NCBI GenBank assembly: GCA_025399215.1 | Contig: MU621250.1 | Span: forward strand, 11,022-39,909 | Direction: 5' to 3' | DNA length: 28,888 nucleotides | Source of the DNA: Globomyces pollinis-pini | Lineage: Eukaryota > Chytridiomycota > Chytridiomycetes > Rhizophydiales > Globomycetaceae | Part shown: positions 18,518 to 27,576 of the stretch, piece by piece | How positions within the stretch are numbered: position 1 is the first letter of the stretch | Layout: each line of letters starts with the position of its first letter | Translations under genes and position numbers: made by a program | Notes under the pieces: generated by a model | What the model was told of the DNA's origin: nothing | The model's database searches: none | Seen by the model: only the letters and a program-made list of their open reading frames with translations

Positions 18518-21500
18518 ATGTCTTCAGTAAAATCTCTGTTTGACCAATTAAATACCGTTAAATGCTACAACAAAAAATTGGAAATTGCGAAAAATATCTT
18601 AAATCCTACTATCATAATACCTGGAAAGATTGATAGAATTACAAACTGGATCCTTCAAATCTTTTTAAAATCAAAACATCACATTCATAGAAATTTAGAT
18701 TATTGGGATTTATTATTAGAATTACTACCAAAGATAAAAGATGTTCAATTGGCGTCTCCTTTGACTCCTATCTTGTTGAAAACGTTAAAAGATGACTCTT
18801 TAGATTTCACTTTGGTATCAAAGCTTCACATTTTTTTTCAAATTGCAACTGAAAAGAGTTTAATATCTTCCGATCAGCTGTCAGCCTTTAGTTCCAGTCT
18901 TCTAACACTTAAATTACCAAATTTTGCTGATGATTTCTGTTGTGATGTTTTAGACTATACAATTCAACAAAATTTACAGGCTTCAAGTCTCAAGAAATCA
19001 TTTCTGTTCATTGTACAAAAAACTTTACAGCCATTAATCTTATTGACAATCACAAAGAAAACTACCAACTTTGACACTCTCTTTGAAAAGCTTGTCAAAT
19101 CCCTTATATTTCATCCAGATCATCTTCTTGAGTTTACTTTTGTGTTAAAGGAGCTGGAATCTGGTATGGATATCAAGACAAAAAAAGATGCCATTAGTTA
19201 CCCTGTACATTTTTTCACATGTCTAGAGGCGTGCGCAAAGAAAGACAATTCTGGTACCATTTAATATTTCTAACCAAAGTTATTTATTTATTTCCCACCA
19301 TATTCAATTTATATGTTGCTGCTGTTAAAAGTGCACAACCAAAAGACATAGCAATTGTCTCGTTTCAACTATTAAAACAGCTAGAATCAATTTGCCTGAA
19401 GTATGACACTGATAATATTGCCGCGGTGGTGATACCTAAGCTTCTGGAAGTGTTGAAACAGAATGATATTTATAGACCTGGTAATGATGAAATTTCAAAG
19501 AGCCATACGTGTAATTCGTTATTTCTAATCTATTCCCTTTTTAGTGATTTTAAGGAATCAGCAGGATATATTTTATAGTTGGATACCGAAAGCTGCTATA
19601 AACCGTCACATAATAGAAAATATTTTGAACGGAGTGGATACAATATTGGCCATGGATTTTCAAGTTGTAAAAGAAAAACTTCATCAGTTATGGCCTATTT
19701 TATTATTTGTAAGGGATGGGATTGATTAACTCTGATAGCCACATGAAAATGAATTGACGGTTGCCAAGGAATTGATGATTAATCTTTTTTCTGCATTCGT
19801 AAAAGCTAGAGATGTGCCTTTTATGCTGCTTGGTGCATTTAAATGCTTACTAGAACATTCCTGGTTTGAAAAACCAAACTGTATTTTGGTGGATATAGAG
19901 TTTTTATCAAGGTTAGTTTGAAGTTAGATTTTAATTCTCTTAACGGTAATAGGTGGGATTCTAGTATTCAATCGATGTTAGCTTCCCAGACAATGGAAAT
20001 TTTGTCCTTTTTTGAAAACCAATTGATAGAAAATTTTGGGATCATTTCAGAAAGAAAAGCAAAAAGAGTGAAGCTGGATTCCGAATCAGATCATATAAGT
20101 GATGAAATTATTGATAGTACCATTCCATCCAGTCTTTTGATTCACACTGTGATTAATGCCAATGTTAATGATAGTCGGCAATCAAAATTTAATCTGTATC
20201 TAAACAAATTAAATGAAACTTATATACATCCTTTAAAGAGCTGGATTTCGACTCTTAAAGGAAAAGTAAAACGGCATGCTATTAAGAAGCTTTTTAGTCA
20301 TGCACTTCAAATCCATTGTGTGTTTTTGCAAATTTCAGAAGCATATTGGTGTACGTATTTGTCCAGTGAACTTGTTTTGGAACTGTTCGAATTACTTGGA
20401 TCGTGTGAAAAGTATCCATTGGTTGGCTTACTACTGGTTTGTTTGTCTCTCTAATGTTAGATCGACATTTCATGCCATCATTTAGATCGACTTATAAGCC
20501 ATACACACCAGTCGACTCAAGTAGAGGCAATAGTGAACAAAATCTGGGAATTCCAGAGTGATCCTGTTGATAAATCAAAGATCATTCTCTCTCACCTTTG
20601 GACTTTGTGCCATCTATCTAGTTCCCAACAAGTTGAAAAGTTTATGAAAGATTGGTTAAAGGTTTGTCAAGATGTGGATCATCCATTTCGATTGATTTTG
20701 ACTAAAAGTGAATTTTTCGAAATATCAAATATTAGAGATGTATTTTTTAAGGCTTTTCTTTCCAGAACCATATCAGTTGTCAAGTCCAGTTCTGGATTGG
20801 GGGATATTCTAAAGAATTTTAAAAATTTGGTTGTGGGAGACATACAAGAGCATCTAAACTTTACTGCAGATAAAATCGACAAAAACTCTTTGCAGCCATT
20901 ATATGCCTTGCTGACAATTCTGGACTCGTTTCCTGTCAGTTACTTCAACCCGAATGAAAGATACAGTTTCCAATGGACATTTCTTTTCATGGAAAAGTCA
21001 CTTTACCAGTCTTTCAGAACTTCTGGTTCTTCGATTAAAGAAGTAGAAATGGTTCTTGACTCTGTTGTCTTGTGTAGAAAGTTGGTTTTGAAGTTCATGT
21101 TTGGTGGTGAGAATAGGCTTATCACAGTAATACTTTAACACTAAACAACTAGCTTAATCATCCCGATATTTTATTATGGTATTTAAAATCAGTAGAAGAT
21201 TATCAAGAGCATACGTCTCATTTTTTGCTTCTCCAACAGTTTACAAAAGAAATTCAAAAACATACATTGATGTAGAAAAGTAGCCTATTCTAACCTTAGT
21301 AAATTGTTTACGAGATTTTCTACTATTCTTATCAAAGATGGGTTAGTCAAGCCGATTCCATACATTGAATCAATTGTCAAATTTTTAAGAAGTCAATTGA
21401 AAAAAAATCAAGGCGAATTCGTTGCTGTATTCTGGGAAAGTGCATGTGTGTACCTTAAGTAACTTAAAAGTCTGCTTAATTATTTAGAATGACACCACAA

Positions 21501-22859
21501 AAGGATAGTGCTGATGATGATCTTAAGAAATATTTTTTGGAGTTTGCAAACTACAACCAGGGCAAATTTACACGGATGAGAGATGGATGTTTAGAAAAAA
21601 TATTGGATTCACTATTGACATATTATTCATTGCATGATAGTACAACTGTTTCTACCGTATTAGAGAATTACATTTCAGAATGCTTAAAAGTTGATGGTGA
21701 CCTCAACTTGAATTCCATATCAATTATTCTTAAATGGTCACACAGCCTTTCAACTAAAGTGTCAAATGACCAGTTGGCTGGATGGTTTATTCAACTTTGT
21801 CAAGGAAGTGATGGTAATAATTTGGGAAACCCTAACACTTTAGAAATGCAAATCAAAGATGTTACTTTATCTTTGGTTTCCAGCTGTCGTGTACAAGATT
21901 ACAAGTTATTAGTTGATTTACATTTAAATCAACTTCAGTTATTGGCAGAACAAGTTGTTCAACAACCTATGTGTGAAATTCACCTTGGTATCTTGTTTAG
22001 TACTGATATTATTCTAAAAAATAACCATCATTCAGGTAATGAAGCACTGATGATTAAATGTTAGTTGGTAGGAGTTTAGTTCTTGGTCAATGGAATCAAT
22101 TTATTGATATATTTTCAAAGGTCATACAATTTAGTGGGAATGTGCAACTTTTGTCAATGGTTTTTGATATGGTAAGCTTTGTAGTCAAGGAAACGGTAAT
22201 GATTTATCTGTTAATTAGTGTAGTCAACTGACTTTACGATTTCTCAAGTTTCAATTATTTTGTCATTGATTTCCACATTCGAAAGTAACACTTACTGGAA
22301 TAAAGGATGCAATGAGTCTAAAAGGATCATGTTTGATCAGTTGTATGGACTGTTGTATTCTATCGTTAGACATCGACGTGACCAAATGATACATTTAATT
22401 CCATTATATTACTCGGGAATATTTACACTTTTGGACTCCTTTACCACTTCACAGTATGCCCTCAGATTAAATGATAAACAATATCGAACCCAGCCATTAA
22501 TTCCACAGTTGTGTGCAGAACAAACCACAAATTATCATTCTAACCAGGTAGTAAGGTTATTAGATCAAATGAATCAAAAGAGTAATCAAAATGATAATCA
22601 AAAGAAAGATTTGATTAAACCATTTGCAAAACATTCACCATTTCTATTGATAAAACTGTTGTCCATACACTCCAGTACGAAACAAACACTAGATCAGAAT
22701 TGGAAATTAGCTTGCTTTCATTGTTTAGATGTATGTGATGATCATGGTCGCGATTTGGTTCTTGTTGCATTAGAGGGACCTTTGAATCCTTTACGCTCCA
22801 TTTATAAATCTTTAGTCAGTGATTGGGAAAAATCACATCGCTACCATGGTAAATCTTAA
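18518..22859 (+). CDS. URB2: Nucleolar pre-ribosomal protein URB2/NPA2
   Basis: Eleven exons give 1340 residues: 18518-19253, 19280-19510, 19545-19708, 19739-19911, 19953-20436, 20461-21126, 21153-21271, 21300-21458, 21488-22035, 22065-22171, 22224-22859. Introns are 24-52 nt. Most of the protein is alpha-helical and poorly conserved, as in this family. The identification rests on the C-terminal domain, with DQLYGLLYSIVRHRRDQM, FAKHSPFLLIKLLS and a terminal block LDVCDDHGRDLVLVALEGPL followed by RSIYKSLVSDWEKSHRYHGK. The last matches the URB2/NPA2 end, where a helix is followed by (A/S)-x-x-K-x-L-Y-x-D(W/Y)-x-K. In yeast Urb2 works with Urb1 (Npa1), Dbp6 and others in early 60S pre-ribosome assembly. 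The yeast protein is 1174 and the human about 1520 residues, so the size fits. Start chosen at the second ATG. Confidence 0.82.
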
Positions 22860-22914
22860 TATACTGAAATCATTCATACTTTGCGTTGTGGATCTCTTTA
22901 TTTAAGTGAAAGGA

Positions 22915-24005
22915 TTACAAGAGTACCCAAAATAACAGGTACATGAGATTACTATGTAACGACTTTGAACTGCTATGTGATACTACTACAGTGTAGGTTG
23001 GACTCGTATTGATTGTAGTGGTTAGAGAAACGGTTGAGTCCACTATGCATGAACCGACTGGTTGTGGTTTGAATGGTAGAACTGAATAAGATTGAAAATG
23101 TCCAAGTGCGCGAATTGCAATGTTGGATGAGGAACCACTCAAATCATGTTGTAGAGATATGAATCCTGGTTGATCTGGTTGATTCCATGATAAAATATTT
23201 GCCAATGCGGAATTAGATAGTCCTGTATCACCTGAATCTCTACTCCATAATACAGTGCGATAACCTAAAGCCGACACAATGGCTCGAACGCGATCATCAA
23301 TATCACCACTAAAGTTCATTAATTAATGTGTTACTATGGAGGTCTGAGATATTTTGGAATAACTCCAATAGTTTGATAAATCAATGCTTCTGTATACTTT
23401 ATTTCGGCCACAATTTGTTCATTTGTTAAAGATGTGAGTGGATGATGGGACCAAGTATGAATCCCTACTTCATGTCCCTCCAAATGAGTTTGTATCAAAA
23501 CGTCATTCATGTTCATTAGATTGGATCCGACAATAAAAAATGTTGCTTTCCAATTCAATGACTTTAAGGATTGTAGAACCCCCAATGTATCATGTCCATT
23601 TGAGTTTTTAGAAGGTCCATCATCATAGGTTAAGCCCCAATCATTTCTATTTGGACAGTTAACAATATCAGCCAGAGATCAGTATGAAACATTACTTACT
23701 TTAAAATCTTTTGTATCAGCATCTCGAACACAATTGTTAAACGCCCAATAACAAGATTTGATTGGATCACTATTATATACCACGTTTGATAAGTAGACAT
23801 AAGACGACGATGATAGTGACAAAATATTGGGGTCTACTACTGTTTGAACATGTAACCAAGATTCTTGAACAAGCGGATGCTGTAATAGGTCCCCAGTAAT
23901 TATATCATTACCGTCTACCGATGGCCAATGGTGTGGTATTTGTAGTGGAATACCAATTGGTACTGTAGAGCCACGTATCTTCGATTGTACGGAATGGATA
24001 ATCAT
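22915..24005 (-). CDS. Chitin/polysaccharide deacetylase (CE4), paralogue 1, with non-AG splice acceptor
   Basis: Modelled exons 24005-23700, 23672-23335 and 23308-22915 give 345 residues in frame. CE4 motifs are TYDDGP (metal-binding Asp), HTWSHH (H-x3-H metal ligands) and RPPYGD across exon 2/3, with WSRDSGD and ISLQHDL further on. It should remove N-acetyl groups from chitin in the wall. The C-terminus is Ser/Thr-rich and ends in a hydrophobic run (LMYLLFWVLL) like a GPI-anchor signal. No clear N-terminal signal peptide is seen. Oddity: intron 1 (23699-23673) is 27 nt like its counterpart in paralogue 2, but ends TG instead of AG. No usable AG is nearby, and reading through gives a stop within eight codons. 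So this copy needs a non-canonical splice, or carries a sequence error, or is a recent pseudogene. A TATA box lies about 30 bp upstream of the ATG. Confidence 0.85.
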
Positions 24006-24033
24006 TGCATATCTCTTATTACATACAATGTGA

Positions 24034-24041
24034 TATTTATA
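24034..24041 (-). promoter_or_regulatory. TATA box, deacetylase 1
   Basis: On the minus strand the sequence TATAAATA lies about 30-36 bases upstream of the deacetylase 1 ATG. Paralogue 2 has TATATAA at a comparable place. This leaves only a very short 5' UTR and argues against an additional upstream coding exon for a signal peptide. Confidence 0.5.
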
Positions 24042-24286
24042 CTAGTTTCTGTCATACCCATCATACTGTCAAATTTCAAACACACATAGTGGTGAACCAG
24101 TTAAATGGTGCAGTTACGGCTCACCTAAATTGACCCTTAAGATAAATAGTTATGGTTGGTGAGAGGAGTAAAAATATTATGAATGACATTTATAAAAGCC
24201 GAGTTGAAGAGCAAACACAAACTACAAATGGAATAATGAGCAAATAAATCAAACTGATACAAAATGAAATGATTTTGTTGGTAAGG

Positions 24287-24292
24287 AGCAAA
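24287..24292 (-). terminator. RNA polymerase III terminator for the tRNA pair
   Basis: On the minus strand a TTTT run occurs within 15 bases of the 3' end of tRNA-Arg, the expected Pol III stop signal. There is no T-run between the two tRNA genes. Confidence 0.5.
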
Positions 24293-24299
24293 AGTGTAA

Positions 24300-24372
24300 C
24301 GACCACACCAGGGATCGAACCTGGAATCTCCTGATTCGTAGTCAGACGCCTTGACCATTGGGCCATGCGGCC
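24300..24372 (-). tRNA. tRNA-Arg (anticodon ACG)
   Basis: 73 nt. On the minus strand the acceptor stem starts GGCCGCA and pairs with TGTGGTC (two G-T wobbles) before a G discriminator. The D-arm is typical. The anticodon loop CTACGAA sits in the stem TCTGA/TCAGG, and the T-arm holds GGTTCGATCC. Anticodon ACG would be edited to ICG and read CGU, CGC and CGA. No intron is present. CCA is not encoded, as usual in eukaryotes. Confidence 0.95.
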
Positions 24373-24376
24373 GTTC

Positions 24377-24449
24377 AGCCCGACGTGGGGGTCGAACCCA
24401 CAACCTTGAGATTAAGAGTCTCACGCTCTACCGATTGAGCTAGCCGGGC
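24377..24449 (-). tRNA. tRNA-Lys (anticodon CTT)
   Basis: 73 nt. The acceptor GCCCGGC pairs with GTCGGGC. TAGCTCAATCGGTAGAGC forms the D-arm, the anticodon loop is CTCTTAA with anticodon CTT, and GGTTCGACC closes the T-arm. It lies just 4 nt upstream (minus strand) of tRNA-Arg, so the two may be transcribed together. No intron. Confidence 0.95.
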
Positions 24450-24450
24450 T

Positions 24451-24880
24451 GTGAACCATATGTCTCGACTTGCTATCCAATCTGTCCTCACTCGTTTCAC
24501 TCGGAAATATTTTATATCATAAGAAACCGTCTATAACCTTCATGTGAGTTTTATGTACCTTTAATACTGACAAGAGTGGTAACAATTGTTGTCTGAGTTT
24601 TCAATCAATCGTTACATGCACTACACCTAATTGGATTATGTCCGTGAATTGTTATTGGTGTTAAGTCTACTGTACAACCCTAAGATCTCTTATCCCGAAT
24701 AATTATGGTAAAAGTTGTGATGAGCATAATGAAATATAATCTTTTGACACGTTCTTGAACTCAATTTTATAGAAACTTTCAATATAGATATCTCATCACC
24801 CACATATTAAAATAACAGGAAAATATCTTAATTCAATTTATGTATAAATAGTCTCCAAGATAAATAATCTACTCTAGAAG
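24451..24880. other. Intergenic region, tRNA pair to chorismate-lyase-like gene
   Basis: About 430 bases, AT-rich, including the 5' flank of tRNA-Lys and the 3' flank of the next minus-strand gene. I see no gene, repeat or structured RNA. Confidence 0.45.
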
Positions 24881-25558
24881 TTATAGTGGTGCCTGATATT
24901 TGGGTGTTTCGTTCACCTTATCAATTTTAAGTTCTCCATCCAATTCTATATTGAATAAATCATTTTGAAATGTTTCAACAAGTTCACAGAGGATTCCTGG
25001 TGATTGTAATGTATACTTTCGAGAGAATCCTGTTTCTGATTTACTGACTTCCAATAATTTGAATTCAGGTAAGAGATTCAAGTATCTGTTGATTGTTAAA
25101 GTATTTATTTGTACCTGAACAGTTGACCAATTCCAATGTTGTTTTCCTTGATAAGTTTAATTAATTGACAATCAGTGACAGTAACTATTGAATCCGCTAC
25201 ACATTTTATCTTATCTAGACAAACTAAATGAACTTGTCTATCATATTGAATAAAATCATTTTGTTCTACGATTAAATCATTCTTGATGATGATGACTGAC
25301 ACCTTGGAATTGAAGAATGCACTGATATGAGTGAATCCACTATTACCTCAAAATCCGCTGTAAATTACCATTAGCTGTTAAGACAATTCTTTGTAATGGA
25401 GTGAAATTTCCAGTGATAGTATTTGCCGTTTCTGTAGATGACATAATATCACCCAAATGGGAAGGGACCAAGTCTAGAGACAATCTTTTTTGTGGATTTG
25501 AATTGATTTTTGTCATATTACAGATTGGTTTTGTGGGGTGGTCGCAATTTGAATTCAT
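24881..25558 (-). CDS. Chorismate-lyase-fold-like protein, function unknown
   Basis: Three exons (25558-25347, 25321-25115, 25085-24881) with introns of 25 and 29 nt give 207 residues. The first 35 residues are polar. From about residue 50 the pattern is TPLQRIVLTANGNLQRIL, then VSVIII and R-Q-VHLVCL. KCVADSIV and the helix IGIGQLFRYLNLLPEFKLLE follow, then FSRKYTL and ILCELVETF. An opening LT-x-GN-x-(T/Q)-x-L with a mid-domain GIGQLFR-x-L resembles the UbiC/UTRA (chorismate lyase-like) fold found in scattered fungal proteins of unknown role. I cannot confirm a chorismate-binding Arg/Glu pair. Transcribed head to head with HPM1, with 182 bp between start codons. Confidence 0.6.
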
Positions 25559-25740
25559 TCCTCAAAATACAAAATTTTCTTTCTAAAATCTTTTTTTCAA
25601 CGGTATCTAATCGAGACTTTTGGATCGTGAGATGAAGAGTATGGGAAAAATATGAGGTTCAATAAATCCATTGTTGATTTAATCTTCAATCTGACTAAAA
25701 ACTATTCTTTTGCTTTCCGAATATTTTTTTTTTTTAATTC
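25559..25740. promoter_or_regulatory. Divergent promoter region, chorismate-lyase-like / HPM1
   Basis: 182 bases between two start codons reading apart. AT-rich with T-runs directly before the HPM1 ATG. No specific element identified. Confidence 0.4.
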
Positions 25741-26770
25741 ATGTTTAAATTCGATTTTGGTGATGACATTAATTCAGAGTCCGTTCAACAACAGAATGAA
25801 CAGAAAATTACTGTTCCAATAACTGGAAAAAAACTATCGACTTTAGATATCAATCATACTGATTCTGTCCCTATTATAGCTCAACTAGGTTGGTATTTTT
25901 GGTTTCTAATAATTCAATTTGTTAGTCAAAACATCTCAATTCAACCTATTTCAACGAACTGTTCATGACATAAACTTTGAAATATATCAGAGTGATGACC
26001 AGCACGCAAATTTATCTGATGCACTGATGAATTCAACTGACTTGATTTCAAATGTTTATGAAGGAGGTACATTAATGGTATTAACGAAAAGGTTGCAAAA
26101 CTTGGGAATGCTCGATAGATTTGATGAATTATTTAATGACTATTCCTAACGAAATCAATGGCACAACAATTTTAGAATTAGGTTGTGGTAATGAGTCCAA
26201 CAAAACTATAATACGATAGGTTCTGGATTGCCTGGATTGGCAGGAATAGGATTAAACGCAGTCAAAGTTGATTTTCAAGATTATAATGAAGAGGTCATTA
26301 AACTGGTTACATTACCAAATGTCCTTATCAACACTATTCAACGCCCTAATGAAATAGAGTTAGATGGAATGGGTAATTTTGAAATGGAAATCAAGTATTC
26401 TTTGGATATCCCATCAGAATTTTATAGTGGTGATTGGTTAGACCTGACGGTATAATGATTAAAGTAACCATTTAGAATATCATTGAAGAAAACAAATACG
26501 ATGTCATTCTAAGTTCAGAAACTATTTATGAAGCCGAAAATATCCCTAAATTGCTGAAAATAATTCAAAAAGTGTTGAAGAGATCGGGATTCGCGTATGC
26601 TTTTCTTAAACTGACACTATAGCTTGATTGCTGCTAAACATAATTATTTTGGTTGCACTGGCTCATTACAGTTGTTTAAGCAACACGCTATTGAATGTTC
26701 TTTCCAATGTGATACTGTATTTTGTTTTTCAAGTGGTGTTCGTCGTGAAATTGTTAAACTGTACTACTAA
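25741..26770 (+). CDS. HPM1: Protein-histidine N-methyltransferase (HPM1/METTL18)
   Basis: Six exons (25741-25888, 25926-26066, 26092-26187, 26220-26449, 26476-26594, 26623-26770) with introns of 25-37 nt give 293 residues. The N-terminus FKFDFGDD is typical of the family. YEGG-CKTWECSIDL (about 94-107) is the METTL18/HPM1 signature and is assembled across exon 2/3. LELGCGSGLPG (about 124-134), assembled across exon 3/4, is the SAM-binding motif I. DVILSSETIYE matches motif IV with the post-II substrate region, and the end has AAKHNYFGCTGS and GVRREIV as in orthologues. The enzyme methylates a histidine of ribosomal protein uL3 (Rpl3) and affects 60S assembly and translation speed. All exon phases agree and the length fits the fungal family (about 370 in yeast, shorter here). 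Confidence 0.92.
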
Positions 26771-26933
26771 TAAAAGTTTAAACTTTCATTTACAATATTG
26801 GAAAGAGTTTGTAATTGGCTGGTGAAAATAAACATGGACATTCCAAAAAATCAGTAAATGCTTTCACCTTCTTCAGTCGGTACTTGGTCAAATAAGATTT
26901 TCCACCATCTCTTCTTATCTTAACCAATTATTT

Positions 26934-27472
26934 ATGATCTATTCTATTCGTTCGGTAATCATCATGATGCAAATTGCATATTAATTTATTGACGGTTAGT
27001 TCGAGAACGAAAGGAGCAACAAGAAGGAGCTGTGTAGCTATCAAAACTCTCAATTTGAATCTGAACACATGTAGCTTAGCTTGACTAGCTCGTGATCTAT
27101 TTGAAAAAGTAAGGCCAGGTGGTTCGAATAAAAAAACGTCCAAAAGGATTCCAAATCTTAACTTTTTTTTTGCTGGTTAAGAAAAACTCAATTACCCATA
27201 TGTTTAAAGTAATCGAGTTTTCTTAATCAGCAAAAAAGAAATGGTGGGCAGTATCAGAAAGATGTAGAGTGGATTCCAAAAAAATCTGATACTTAACAAG
27301 CAACAATTTGGAAGACATTCTCGATTTAGATCACCTCTACACTCACTTCTTACTATCACATGAAAGTAAATTCTTCTTTGGGTTGGGTAGAGGTTATGCT
27401 GTAGCATATCAGTAACAATATCAATCCACGCGATTCGATTGTATTAGGAATACCTTAAATGCAATGGGTTGA
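26934..27472 (+). CDS. Small spliced gene, unknown function (structure tentative)
   Basis: I do not recognise it. Exons 26934-26954, 27000-27033, 27089-27175, 27218-27263, 27301-27411 and 27448-27472 join in frame into 107 residues ending at TGA. The middle (RDLFEKVRPGGSNKKTSKR) is basic, and a hydrophobic segment FFFAVFLIS is created by splicing. The best coding stretch is MVGSIRKINNLEDILDLDHLYTHFLL with FFFGLGRGYAVAYQNTLNAMG after it. The later exons are convincing and the first two much less so; an upstream start cannot be excluded. Alternative ends exist. Removing a 15-nt GT…AG segment (27468-27482) extends the protein to a stop at 27556. Joining 27411 directly to 27483 gives a different tail overlapping the deacetylase 2 gene. 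An inverted repeat (27162-27238) covers one intron. Confidence 0.45.
27162..27238. repeat. Imperfect inverted repeat (about 30-bp arms, 12-nt loop)
   Basis: The left arm begins in a T-run and reads TTTTGCTGGTTAAGAAAAAC then TCAATTAC. The right arm is GTAATCGAG then TTTTCTTAATCAGCAAAAAAG. The arms pair over about 30 bp with a few mismatches, leaving ATATGTTT in the loop. Outside the arms the words GGATTCCAAA…TCT occur directly repeated at about 27147 and 27271. The hairpin spans the intron 27176-27217 of the small unknown gene. Confidence 0.7.
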
Positions 27473-27576
27473 ATTTTTTTAGGCTTTCCTACTCATCAAT
27501 TACAAATGGTAAAAAGATGTATAAAAATTATTGGTCCAACGATTTTAGTCAATTAAAATATACAGATATGTGCAAT

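Larger units (their letters stand above)
24006..24299. other. Intergenic region between deacetylase 1 and tRNA pair
   Basis: About 290 bases holding the deacetylase 1 promoter on the minus strand and the 3' flank of the tRNA pair. No open frame with coding character. Confidence 0.4.

Noticed and set aside
22549..22556. GTAGTAAG inside URB2 exon 11 as an intron
   Set aside because: Too short to be an intron; the frame continues through it without a stop.
24137..24424. 95-codon minus-strand open frame
   Set aside because: Runs through both tRNA genes; the tRNA folds explain the sequence.
26928..27143. 71-codon minus-strand open frame opposite the small unknown gene
   Set aside because: Has no motif and no flanking exons; the + strand gives connected exons with better protein character.
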